Part shown: piece after piece, positions 32,444 to 40,514 of the stretch
Layout: each line of letters begins with the position of its first letter
Numbering within the stretch: position 1 is the stretch's first letter
From: ZC4RG20 sp964518995
GTDB taxonomy: Bacteria; Pseudomonadota; Gammaproteobacteria; Steroidobacterales; Rariloculaceae
Length of the DNA: 41,695 nt
NCBI GenBank assembly: GCA_964518995.1
Contig: CAZFJU010000005.1
Span: forward strand, 1 to 41,695
Direction: 5' to 3'
Position numbers and translations under genes: made by a program
Notes under the pieces: generated by a model
The model's database searches: none
The model's input: the letters and a program-made list of their open reading frames with translations, nothing else
Told to the model about the DNA's origin: nothing

Positions 32444-33961
32444 TTAGCGGCTGCTCGCGCGCACGCGGCCTTCGCTCGCGCGGGGCGCCGCCGTGGCCGC
32501 GTTGCGCGACGGCGTCCCCGAGCGCGCGGACGCAGCAGGACGGGTCGACCGAGAGGTCCCCGCGACGTTCGAGCGCGGTAAGGCGCGGCTCGGCGCGGCG
32601 ACGCTCGAGCGGCCGCTCTCGCGGCCCGCGCCGGTGCGTGTCCGATCGATAGGCGCTCGGCTTGACTGCGGGGCGAGCGGACGGCTCGACTGCCGCGTCG
32701 GCGCCCGGCTCGAATACGGAGCTGGCGTCGCCCGGCTCGTCTGCCGGGCCGGTGCCGGTGCGCTGCTGCGGCGCGATTCGCGAGCCGGCGCCACGGCGCC
32801 GATCGTGCCGGAAGACCGGGATGACCGCGCCGAGGTCGATGCGTCCGTGCGCTCGCGTGCTTCTCTCAGCCCAACCACAACCCCTTCGCGAGCCGTCGTT
32901 TGTCGTCCACTGGACGTGATGCGGCGCCGTTCCTGCGCGATTCCACGCCGTTCCTGCGCGATTCCACCGATCGTACGCTCGCGGCTGGCTGCGCTCCGCA
33001 CGGAATCGATCGGCCGCTGGCGCTCGACGGCGCGCGTCACTGTGCGACGCGAGCCGTAGTCGGCGCGCACGGCGCCTTCGCGAGTGATCGTCACGCGGCC
33101 GGGACGTGCGCCGATGCGGCGAAGGCGCGGCTGCCAGACGTAGACGTTACGATCGACGTTCACCACGTTGATGCTGATCGATCGACGCACGTAGAACGGA
33201 TCGTAGTAAGCATAACGATGGTACGGATGACCGACGTGCAGACGCGGGTGCGCGTGCAGATGATGCGTATGCCAGCCGATCACGAAGGCCGTCGTCACGC
33301 CCCAGAAATAGCCGGATGAAAAGGAGTAGCCGGACGGATACGGGTAGTAGTAAACGGGGTAGGGCTGCGGGTAATAGTGGATCGGCGCCGCGTGCAGGAT
33401 CACCTGCCGCGGCTCATAGTACGGCACATAGATGACCTGCGGGTCCGCCGGCACGATATGGATCGTGCCTTCGCCGTCGTTGACGAGCTGCCGGTCGTCA
33501 CTCTTCAGGGTGCCCGCCTGCCGCGCTTGCAGTCGAAAGCGCTGAATGGCGTCGAGAACCTCGGCCTGTTGACTGAGGAACGCTTCGCCGAGATCCCACG
33601 TCCAGTCGAGATCCTCGTCCATCAGGCGCAGCACCTCGGGGTAGTTCAGCAGCGCGACGATGGAGTCGTCCCAATCTTCGTCGGGTACCCGCGGTGAGCC
33701 ATTCTCGAGCTGGTCGAGAAGACGCGCCGCGTCGACTACATCGAGAGGATACGTAGAGGCGGGCAGCACCACAGCGAGAAGGTCGTCAGGATACAGTGCG
33801 ATCGGCGCGACGAGCTCTTCCAGCTCGTCCGGCGTGAACGGGAGCAGGCCGTCCTCGCTCTGCGCAGCGACGGACGTGCAAACCGCGAGTGCCGCGGCGG
33901 CCAACAGCCCACAGGCCGCGGCTCGAAGCAAATCGAGCACGCGCGTCCGTTTAAAAAGCAT
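32444..33961 (-). CDS. DUF3300 domain-containing secreted protein
   Basis: A 505-residue protein. A signal peptide (about 1-33) precedes a DUF3300 domain: LPFTPDELEELVAPIALYPDDLLAVVLPASTYPLDVVDAARLL, then WDDSIVALLNYPEVLRLMDEDLDWT and VIYVPYYEP. A Tyr/Pro-rich segment (HYYPQPYPVYYYPYP) follows, and the last 200 residues are a low-complexity Arg/Ser/Ala/Pro tail that should be disordered and strongly basic. DUF3300 proteins are exported and of unknown function. A 21-base in-frame tandem duplication (32925-32966) lies in the tail. AGGAGGG precedes ATG 33961. The 250 bases upstream, shared with the next gene, show nothing specific. Confidence 0.9.
   Translation of the reverse strand: MLFKRTRVLDLLRAAACGLLAAAALAVCTSVAAQSEDGLLPFTPDELEELVAPIALYPDDLLAVVLPASTYPLDVVDAARLLDQLENGSPRVPDEDWDDSIVALLNYPEVLRLMDEDLDWTWDLGEAFLSQQAEVLDAIQRFRLQARQAGTLKSDDRQLVNDGEGTIHIVPADPQVIYVPYYEPRQVILHAAPIHYYPQPYPVYYYPYPSGYSFSSGYFWGVTTAFVIGWHTHHLHAHPRLHVGHPYHRYAYYDPFYVRRSISINVVNVDRNVYVWQPRLRRIGARPGRVTITREGAVRADYGSRRTVTRAVERQRPIDSVRSAASRERTIGGIAQERRGIAQERRRITSSGRQTTAREGVVVGLREARERTDASTSARSSRSSGTIGAVAPARESRRSSAPAPARQTSRATPAPYSSRAPTRQSSRPLAPQSSRAPIDRTRTGAGRESGRSSVAAPSRALPRSNVAGTSRSTRPAASARSGTPSRNAATAAPRASEGRVRASSR
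32925..32966. repeat. 21-base in-frame tandem duplication inside the DUF3300 gene
   Basis: CGCCGTTCCTGCGCGATTCCA is repeated perfectly at 32925-32945 and 32946-32966. On the coding strand this duplicates seven residues, giving GIAQERRGIAQERR in the disordered tail. Confidence 0.9.
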
Positions 33962-34211
33962 GGCTCCCTCCTGGCCGGCCGAGCGGACAGGGCTCGGGTA
34001 GGCGGTTCGTGCCGGTGCTGACGACGTGCTTAGCGTAGCTCGCTGAAGCTGAACCGCTCCTTAAGGCGACGCCGTATCGGCCGCCGCGCCGACGGCGGCA
34101 GAACGGCAGTTACGTTTCGCCGGGACGGTTCCATTTGTGTCGGCTCTGCCACTACTATTGGCAGGGCACCGCAGCCGTGCGGGGGGATTTCAACGTGATC
34201 GAGGTGATGGT

Positions 34212-34655
34212 GTGGTATTGCAAGTGATCAAGCAGCGCCTGCGCGGCGCGATGCCGAAGGGGACCGGAACGGCCGCGATGGCTCTGGCGCTGATGGCCGC
34301 GGGCAGCATGACCGCTGTGGCGCAGGAGGGGCATCCGATCAAAGGGTCGTGGCTCGGCACGTGGGAGTCCAACGAGGTGCACGGCGACTTTGTCCTGGTC
34401 GTCCTGGATTGGGACGGCGAGAGCATCACCGGTACCATTAATCCCGGCACCGATAATATCGAGATCACCAACGCGACGCTGAATCCGGATGGCTGGGTCG
34501 TGCAGATCGAGGCGACGGACGACGACGCGGAGGGGGGCGCCGTGCACTACGAGATCGAAGGCCGGATCGAGAATCTCGAGCTTCCCGATCGCTCGATCGT
34601 AGGCACGTGGAAGAGCGAGCACGGCAGCGGCGACTTCGGGATCAGCCGGCAATGA
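34212..34655 (+). CDS. Small secreted protein of unknown function, likely lipocalin-like fold
   Basis: A 147-residue product from GTG 34212, chosen because GAGGTGAT lies just upstream; ATG 34251 is the alternative. A signal peptide follows (AMALALMAAGSMTAVAQ). The mature 107 residues begin GHPIKGSWLGTWE and alternate short strands such as GDFVLVVLDWDGESITGTINPG and GAVHYEIEGRIENLELPDRSIVGTW, with two similar strand pairs ending in W, which looks like a small lipocalin-like or beta-sandwich domain. It is highly acidic. I recognise no named family. Its stop overlaps the next gene's ATG (ATGA), so it is translated with the DUF6152 fusion protein and probably acts in the same process. Confidence 0.75.
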   Translation: MVLQVIKQRLRGAMPKGTGTAAMALALMAAGSMTAVAQEGHPIKGSWLGTWESNEVHGDFVLVVLDWDGESITGTINPGTDNIEITNATLNPDGWVVQIEATDDDAEGGAVHYEIEGRIENLELPDRSIVGTWKSEHGSGDFGISRQ

Positions 34656-35827
34656 GGCGCCATCTGATGTGTGGCGCGCCGCAACCGGGGTACACGCGCT
34701 CAGCAGCCCGCATGGGCCCGCAGTCGTCGATCCGCATCGCTGTCGCCGTGGCGCTCGCGCTGTCCGGCGCGGCCTACGCACACCATCCGATTTCGGCCAA
34801 GTTCGATGACACGCGACCGGTCGAGCTCGAAGGCGTCGTGAGCGCCGTCGACTGGCGCAACCCGCACGTGCACGTCTTCGTGAACGTTGCCGATGACAAC
34901 GGCGAGATCGTGAATTGGGCGATCGAGCTCGAAAGCCCCGTGGTGCTCGAGCGCAGCGGCTGGCAGCGCGACTCGGTGCAGCCCGGGGACCGAATCTCGG
35001 TCGACGGTATCCTTGCGCGCAACGACACACGTCAAGTGTGGACGGACGGGCTCGTATTCGCCGATACCGGCCGGCAGGTCTTGAACGCGAACGATCTGCC
35101 GCCAAAGGCGCCCCGCGTGGCCCGGCCGGCACCGCGCTGGGAGGACGGCACGCCGAGGCTCGGCGCGCCGGATACGTTGGGCGGGTACTGGGCTTATCCG
35201 ACCCGGACGGCGCTCGTCGAGGACGGTGTCACGGTCGAAATGAATGCCGACGGCCTGCTCGCCAATCTCGAGGACGCCGCGAAGGTCGCGCCGTTGCAGC
35301 CCTGGGCGCTCGGGCTCTACATGCATCGCCAGCGCCGCTTTCTGCAGGATGATCCGGGTTATCTGAACTGCAAGCCGCCCGGCGGCGTCCGGCATCTGCA
35401 GTCGCCGCTGGGCCTGCAGCTCATCGAGGATCGCGAGCGTGAGCGTATCTTCGTGCTGATGGGCAGCGGTAACCAGAACTTCCGAATCATCTATCTGGAC
35501 GGCCGCGAGGCCGTCGGCCAAGTTGGTGGAGACGACGATAATCCGCTCTACTACGGCCGCTCCGTCGGCCAGTGGGAGGGCGATACGCTGGTGGTCGACA
35601 CGTCCAGCTTCAACGAGGATTTTTGGTTCACGAACGGCGGCTTGCCGCATAGCGACCGGCTGCGTTTGATCGAGCGTTTTTCGCGGCCGGATCTGGATAC
35701 GCTATTGTACGAGGTCGAGATCCAGGACACGGGCGCCTACACGAGGCCCTGGAAGAGCAGCTGGGAGCTGCGTTGGGTAGGGGGGAAGGAGCTGCCGTCC
35801 TACTTCTGTCAGGACAACCGGTCCTGA
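34652..35827 (+). CDS. DUF6152-containing secreted two-domain protein
   Basis: A 391-residue protein. ATG 34652 overlaps the previous stop (ATGA); ATG 34712 would put the signal peptide (RIAVAVALALSGAAYAHHP) at the very start and is an alternative. After cleavage the chain begins HHPISAKFD, the hallmark of DUF6152, followed by GVVSAVDWRNPHVHVFVNV and the GWQRDSVQPGDRISVDG strand (residues about 45-150). The second half (about 190-390) is another conserved domain: QPWALGLYMHRQ, WEGDTLVVDTSSFNE, GLPHSDRLRLIERFSRP and YTRPWKSSWELRW. The next two genes encode stand-alone copies of each domain, so this is a fusion of both. No function is known to me. Confidence 0.85.
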   Translation: MRRHLMCGAPQPGYTRSAARMGPQSSIRIAVAVALALSGAAYAHHPISAKFDDTRPVELEGVVSAVDWRNPHVHVFVNVADDNGEIVNWAIELESPVVLERSGWQRDSVQPGDRISVDGILARNDTRQVWTDGLVFADTGRQVLNANDLPPKAPRVARPAPRWEDGTPRLGAPDTLGGYWAYPTRTALVEDGVTVEMNADGLLANLEDAAKVAPLQPWALGLYMHRQRRFLQDDPGYLNCKPPGGVRHLQSPLGLQLIEDRERERIFVLMGSGNQNFRIIYLDGREAVGQVGGDDDNPLYYGRSVGQWEGDTLVVDTSSFNEDFWFTNGGLPHSDRLRLIERFSRPDLDTLLYEVEIQDTGAYTRPWKSSWELRWVGGKELPSYFCQDNRS

Positions 35828-35929
35828 GCGGCATAAGAGACGGTAGGCCGTTGAGATTAATTGGCAGAATGCGCGAGCGAGTTGAGTCAACATGCGCAGC
35901 AAGCTACCCGATGGACGGAGAATAGAGTC

Positions 35930-36340
35930 ATGACCGTACGTAGATTGGCCAGCGTGTTTGTAGCCGCCATGGTTTTTGCAGGCACGTCGCAAGCACACCA
36001 CTCGTTTTCTGCAGAGTTCGATGCAGAGAAGCCGATCACGTTGACCGGCATCGTCACCAAGGTCGAGTGGACGAATCCGCACGTTTGGTTCTACATCAAC
36101 GTGCGCGACGACGAGACTGGTGAAGTGGCGAACTGGGGAGCCGAGATGGGCCCGCCGCACGGCCTGCAGCGTCGCGGATGGCGGCGCGACACGTTGAAGA
36201 TCGGCGAGGAAGTCACGGTTTCGGGCTTCCTGGCGCGCAATGGCAGCGCCCGCCTGAACGCGCAGCAGGTGATGCTGACATCAACCGGCGGCCGGCCGGG
36301 TGAGACGCTCGACGCCAACTCGAGCCGCGGCGGTAACTAG
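35930..36340 (+). CDS. DUF6152 domain-containing secreted protein
   Basis: A 136-residue protein. The ATG at 35930 has GGAG nine bases upstream; an in-frame ATG 69 bases earlier gives a non-signal-like leader. A signal peptide ends at TSQA, leaving a mature protein that opens with HHSFSAEFDAEKP, then GIVTKVEWTNPHVWFYINV and GWRRDTLKIGEEVTVSGFLARNGSARLNAQ. This is the same single domain as in the N-terminal half of the upstream protein; the GVV/GIV, NPHV and RxxW/R-x-G-W pattern can be aligned by eye. The paired N-terminal histidines could bind metal, which is speculation. It is 102 bases after the fusion gene and 112 before the next domain-only gene. Confidence 0.88.
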   Translation: MTVRRLASVFVAAMVFAGTSQAHHSFSAEFDAEKPITLTGIVTKVEWTNPHVWFYINVRDDETGEVANWGAEMGPPHGLQRRGWRRDTLKIGEEVTVSGFLARNGSARLNAQQVMLTSTGGRPGETLDANSSRGGN

Positions 36341-36452
36341 CCGGCGCCATAGAACCCCGCGTCGGCCGGGCGGGTCGGCGCGGTGTCCAACGTCACCGAG
36401 CCGGCACCGCGCGCGACGAAAGACGGGCCGGCGGAGCAGGAGTAGGTCAGGA

Positions 36453-37253
36453 ATGAGACGAGTTCTTCTCGCGGTCGGCATTGCGGTCGTTAGTTTCGCC
36501 GTCGCCGATGCATCATTCGCGCAAAGGCGCCCCCTCAACCCGAACGCGCCGCCGCCGGGTCCCGCGCCGCGCGCAGAAGATGGCCGCATCCTTCTCGGCG
36601 GGGCGACGATCGACGACAAGGGCGTGTGGACGCCGCTGTTCGGGATCACGGATCCGATTGCGCCGGCCGACCAGGTTCCGTTCCAGCCGTGGGCCAAGGT
36701 GTTGTATGACTCGCGGCAGGTGCATGAGCTCGAGCCGCACGCGCGTTGCAAAGCGTCCGGCACCGCTCGGCAGTTTCTGACGCCGTATGGTGTCGAGTTC
36801 GTCGATCTGCCCGATCAGGACCGGATGTTCATCTTCGACATCGGCGGGCCGCATACTTTCCGCACGATCTATATGGACGGCCGGTCGCACCCGGCGGATC
36901 TTTCGCCGAGCTACTACGGTCATTCGATCGGCTGGTGGGAAGGCGATACGCTGGTCGTCGACAGCACCGGGTTCAACGAAGGCTTCTGGCTCGATCGGCG
37001 GGGCCTTCCGCATACCGAGCAGATGCACACCGTGGAGCGGTTCACGCGTCTTAACGAGTCGCTGATCGACTACGAGATCACCGTCTACGATCCGGGCGCC
37101 TACACTGCGCCGTGGACCGGCGCTTTCCAGCTGCAGTGGAGTGATGGCACGGAGCTCTTCGAGTACATCTGCCAGCAGGCCAACTATGCTCACGAGCTGA
37201 TGGTTGGCGGTGAGCGATCCGAAGTGGATCGGACGAGCCCGATCGTTCCATGA
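36453..37253 (+). CDS. Secreted protein, stand-alone second domain of the DUF6152 fusion
   Basis: A 266-residue protein. ATG 36453 has AGGAGTAGG upstream; the frame is open 51 codons further but reads as Arg-rich non-coding sequence. A signal peptide (RVLLAVGIAVVSFAVADASFA) is followed by a Pro-rich linker and the same domain found in the C-terminal half of the 34652 product: QPWAKVLYDSRQ, WEGDTLVVDSTGFNE, GLPHTEQMHTVERFTR and YTAPWTGAFQLQW align without gaps by eye. The domain is dominated by aromatic and acidic residues. No catalytic motif is recognised. A large hairpin lies just after its stop. Confidence 0.82.
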   Translation: MRRVLLAVGIAVVSFAVADASFAQRRPLNPNAPPPGPAPRAEDGRILLGGATIDDKGVWTPLFGITDPIAPADQVPFQPWAKVLYDSRQVHELEPHARCKASGTARQFLTPYGVEFVDLPDQDRMFIFDIGGPHTFRTIYMDGRSHPADLSPSYYGHSIGWWEGDTLVVDSTGFNEGFWLDRRGLPHTEQMHTVERFTRLNESLIDYEITVYDPGAYTAPWTGAFQLQWSDGTELFEYICQQANYAHELMVGGERSEVDRTSPIVP

Positions 37254-37271
37254 TCCCCGGATGATCCGAGA

Positions 37272-37309
37272 ACGGCCGCGGCGTCGGGTGTGCCCGGCGC
37301 CACGGCCGT
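37272..37309. terminator. Long hairpin after the DUF6152-type cluster
   Basis: A 17-base-pair stem (37272-37288 with 37293-37309) around the loop TGTG has one C-A mismatch and one G-T pair. It follows the stop of the previous gene by 18 bases and precedes the FAD oxidoreductase gene, so it may end or attenuate the first transcript. No T tract follows. Confidence 0.55.
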
Positions 37310-37360
37310 CGAAGACCTGACAAGTCCCTCGCCGGGCGCCTCGCGCGCGAAGGAGATGCG

Positions 37361-38740
37361 GTGACCGACCTCATCCTCGAGCCGAGCCGGCAGACCCACC
37401 TGTTCGGCGAATACGAAGTTGTTGTGCTCGGCGGCGGCCCGGCGGGCATTGCCGCCGCGATCGCGGCCGGCCGCACCGGCCGCTCGACGCTCCTGATCGA
37501 GCGCTATGGCTTTCTCGGCGGAGCCGGCACGGCTGCAGGGCTCAGCACGTTCTGCGGGCTGCATGCCGTCGTCCACGGCCGTCACGAGCAGGTCGTGCAC
37601 GGCATCGCTGCAGACATCCTCGCGCGCCTCGCCGCGATGGACGGGCTTAATGACCCGCATCTGACGATCCGCGATCAGATACAGGCGCAGGCCTACGATA
37701 TTTCTGCTTTCAAGATTGCTGCCGATGAGCTGATGGCCGAGGCGAAGGTGGAGGTGTTGTTCCACGCCTTCGGTGTCGGCGCCGTCATGGCGGAGGATGC
37801 GCGGATCGATGCGTTGCTGGTCGAGACGAAATCGGGGCGTTTTGCGGTTCGCGGCCGGATTTTTGTCGACGCTTCGGGCGACGGTGATCTCGGTGCGTGG
37901 GCCGGCGCCCCGTACGAGATCGGCGACGGCGCCGGCAACATGCTTTATCCATCAACGATGTTTCGTATCAACGGCGTCGATCCGCAGCAGGCGGGACGCG
38001 CGTGGGAGCTCATCCCAACGCTGATGGAGGAGGCGGAGCAGGCGGGTCGACGCTTTCCGCGCAAGAAACCTATCGTCCGCCCGCAGCGCAATCCGATCGA
38101 GTGGCGGGCGAATCTGACCCAGATCAAGAATCCAGACGGCTCCGCGGTGAGCGGCATCGACGCGCGTCAGCTCAGCTACGGCGAAGTTGAGGGGCGGCGC
38201 CAGTGCTGGGACGTGTTCGAGTTCATCAAGAGTGTCACGCCCGGGTTCGGCGATGCGTATATCGTCGAGATCGCGCCGCAAATCGGCATCCGCGAAACGC
38301 GCCGCTACATCGGCGAATACGTCCTGACCGAGGACGACATCCTCGGCTGCCGCGACTTCGACGACTCCATCGGCGTGAACGGCTGGCCGGTCGAGGCGCA
38401 CGTCAAGGGCGACGTGAAATTCGTGTTTACGCCGCCGGGCTCGCGCGGCTACAACCAAATCCCGTATCGCATCATCCTGCCGCAGCGCGTCGAGAACCTG
38501 TTCATCGTCGGGCGTTGCGCGTCGATGTCGCACGAAGGGCAGTCGTCGGCGCGCGTATCGGGCGCGTGCTTCGTGATGGGTCAGGCCGCGGGCACGGCGG
38601 CGGATCTCGCGCTTCGCGACGGCGTCACGCCGCGGCAAGTCGATGTCGCCGAGCTGCAGACGCGGCTCGAGCGGGCTGGCGCGTTTCTCGGCGACGAGGC
38701 GGACGACGCGCCGCGGGCGGTACAGGAGACGCCGGCATGA
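37361..38740 (+). CDS. FAD-dependent oxidoreductase (FAD_oxidored type)
   Basis: A 459-residue flavoprotein. GTG 37361 has GAAGGAGA just upstream. The dinucleotide-binding fold is EVVVLGGGPAGIAAAIAAGRTG (Gly24-26, Gly29) ending in the acidic ERYG, then FLGGAGTAAGLSTFCG. The second FAD motif VDASGDGDLGAWAG and a C-terminal NLFIVGRCASMSHEGQSSARVSGACFVMGQAAG are intact. This fits the FAD_oxidored family, whose members oxidise varied substrates and often sit in sugar or organic-acid gene sets. It lacks a signal peptide, so it is cytoplasmic. Its stop overlaps the dehydratase ATG (ATGA); the two are very likely translated together and act on linked substrates. Confidence 0.9.
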   Translation: MTDLILEPSRQTHLFGEYEVVVLGGGPAGIAAAIAAGRTGRSTLLIERYGFLGGAGTAAGLSTFCGLHAVVHGRHEQVVHGIAADILARLAAMDGLNDPHLTIRDQIQAQAYDISAFKIAADELMAEAKVEVLFHAFGVGAVMAEDARIDALLVETKSGRFAVRGRIFVDASGDGDLGAWAGAPYEIGDGAGNMLYPSTMFRINGVDPQQAGRAWELIPTLMEEAEQAGRRFPRKKPIVRPQRNPIEWRANLTQIKNPDGSAVSGIDARQLSYGEVEGRRQCWDVFEFIKSVTPGFGDAYIVEIAPQIGIRETRRYIGEYVLTEDDILGCRDFDDSIGVNGWPVEAHVKGDVKFVFTPPGSRGYNQIPYRIILPQRVENLFIVGRCASMSHEGQSSARVSGACFVMGQAAGTAADLALRDGVTPRQVDVAELQTRLERAGAFLGDEADDAPRAVQETPA

Positions 38741-40410
38741 ACCGAAAGCTGCGCAGTAATCTCGAGCCCGGCTCCGCGATGTGGGCCGGACGCAGGGCAC
38801 AGTGGCGTGCGCTCGGCCTCTCCGATCAGGACATGGAGAAGCCGAAAATCGCGATCATCAACACGTCGTCGGAGCTGTCGAGCTGCTTCAGCCATCTCGA
38901 CGGGGTGGCGGGCGAGGTGAAAGCGGCGATTCGCGCCGCCGGCGGCTTGCCTTTCGAGGTACGCACTGCCGCGCCGAGCGACTTCATCACGAGCGCTGGC
39001 CGGCGGGGTGCCTATATCCTACCGACGCGCGACCTGATTGCCGCGGACATCGAGGTCCAGGTCGAAGGCGCGCTGCTCGACGGCATGGTCTGCCTTGCGT
39101 CGTGCGACAAGACCACTCCGGGGCAGCTGATGGCGGCGGGCCGCCTGAACATCCCTAGCATCACCGTCATTTGTGGGTATCAGCAGAGCGGCGAGTATCG
39201 CGGGCAGCACGTCGACATCGAGGATGTCTTTCTTAAGTCGGGCTATCTCGCCGCGGGCGCGATCACGCTCGACGAGCTGCGCGCGATGGCGGATGTCGCG
39301 GTACGTAGTCCCGGCGTTTGTGCGGGCATGGGCACCGCGAACTCGATGCATACCGTTTGCGAAGCGCTCGGCATGTCCCTGCCGGGCAGCGCCCCGGTCG
39401 GCGCAACGAGCGACAAGATGCGCGCGTTTGCGCGGGCGGCCGGCGCGCGGATCGTCGAGATGGTCTGGCAAGATTTGAAGCCGCGAGACATCCTGACGCC
39501 GGGAGCGGTTCGCAATGCGGTCGCGGTCGTGCTTGCGTTGTCGGGTTCGATCAATTGCGTGAAGCATCTACAGGCCATTGCAACCGAAGCCGGTCTCGAC
39601 GTCGACGTTTATGCGTTGTTCGCGGAGCTCGCGGATCGCGTGCCCCTGCTCGCGGCAATTCGTCCGAATGGCGCCGGGCTGATCGAGGATCTCGAGGCCG
39701 CGGGCGGCGCGCAGGCCGTGCTGAAGCGGCTCGAGCGCTTGCTCGATCTAGAAGTGCGCACCGTCTCCGGGCGCACGCTCGGCGAGGTGCTCGCCGAGGT
39801 TACGGTCGCTGACGATCACGTCATCCGCACGCTCGAGGCGCCGCTCTCGACGAGGCCGGCGATCGTCATCGTTCGCGGCAGCCTATTGCCAGGCGGCGGC
39901 ATCGTGCGGCTCGGCGGCGCCGGCGAGCGCATGATGCGTTTTCGCGGCCCGGCGAACATCTTTCACTCCCGCGAGGACGCGCTCGAGGGGATCCAAAAGG
40001 GCCGCGTCAAGCGGGGCGACGTCGTGGTATTGCGAGGGCTTGGCGTAGTCGGTGGGCCGGGTATGGCGATGACGACCTCGGTCGTATTCGCGCTCGACGG
40101 TGCCGGGCTCATCAACGACGTTGCGATGATTACCGAAGGGCAGCTGTCGGGGCTTGTGAACGAAGGTCTCGTCGTCGGCGAAGCTTCGCCGGAAGCCGCC
40201 GCGGGCGGGCCGCTCGCGTTTATCGAGGATGGCGACGTCATTGCGATTGACGTCGAGCGCAAAGTCGTGGATCTCGAGGTTGAGGAAGCGGTGCTGGAAG
40301 CGCGGCGCAAGACGTTGCCGGTATTCGGCGCACAGAACCAGGCGGGATGGCTCGGGGTCTATCAAAAGACCGTCGGGCCCGTGCACAAAGGCGCCGTGCT
40401 CGGGCGGTAA
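38737..40410 (+). CDS. IlvD/Edd-family dehydratase (sugar-acid or dihydroxyacid dehydratase)
   Basis: A 557-residue protein from ATG 38737, which overlaps the FAD gene's stop; an open frame upstream is spurious. It is a member of the IlvD/Edd family of Fe-S dehydratases. The cluster cysteines are Cys50 (SELSSCFSHL), Cys123 (ASCDKTTPGQ) and Cys195 (GVCAGMGTANSM). The pattern SxCFSHL differs from the TPCN-type loop of true dihydroxyacid dehydratase, and no isoleucine/valine biosynthesis genes are nearby. A sugar-acid dehydratase is therefore more likely; the exact substrate is not known. The C-terminal half contains ITEGQLSGLVNEGLVVGEASPEAAAGG, where family members bind Mg2+. Confidence 0.9.
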   Translation: MNRKLRSNLEPGSAMWAGRRAQWRALGLSDQDMEKPKIAIINTSSELSSCFSHLDGVAGEVKAAIRAAGGLPFEVRTAAPSDFITSAGRRGAYILPTRDLIAADIEVQVEGALLDGMVCLASCDKTTPGQLMAAGRLNIPSITVICGYQQSGEYRGQHVDIEDVFLKSGYLAAGAITLDELRAMADVAVRSPGVCAGMGTANSMHTVCEALGMSLPGSAPVGATSDKMRAFARAAGARIVEMVWQDLKPRDILTPGAVRNAVAVVLALSGSINCVKHLQAIATEAGLDVDVYALFAELADRVPLLAAIRPNGAGLIEDLEAAGGAQAVLKRLERLLDLEVRTVSGRTLGEVLAEVTVADDHVIRTLEAPLSTRPAIVIVRGSLLPGGGIVRLGGAGERMMRFRGPANIFHSREDALEGIQKGRVKRGDVVVLRGLGVVGGPGMAMTTSVVFALDGAGLINDVAMITEGQLSGLVNEGLVVGEASPEAAAGGPLAFIEDGDVIAIDVERKVVDLEVEEAVLEARRKTLPVFGAQNQAGWLGVYQKTVGPVHKGAVLGR

Positions 40411-40453
40411 GAACCGGACGAGCGCAGCAGCTGTCGGCCAGTGACGCCGCACG

Positions 40454-40471
40454 GAGGGTGGCGACACCCTC
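40454..40471. terminator. Small hairpin with GNRA tetraloop after the dehydratase gene
   Basis: GAGGGTG and CACCCTC pair over 7 bases around GCGA, a GNRA tetraloop, 43 bases past the dehydratase stop. A second palindrome, ACGGCGCCGT, follows at about 40474. It may be a terminator or a leader hairpin of the next gene. Confidence 0.4.
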
Positions 40472-40514
40472 GCACGGCGCCGTTTCAGGGATGAAGCGAA
40501 GGAGTAATAGAGAA

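Noticed and set aside
38203..38736. Upstream extension of the dehydratase to 735 residues
   Set aside because: It overlaps the FAD oxidoreductase in another frame and is Arg-rich; ATG 38737 matches the family start.
38737..40410. Naming the dehydratase ilvD
   Set aside because: The first cysteine loop differs from dihydroxyacid dehydratase and no branched-chain biosynthesis genes are near, so the specific name is not supported.
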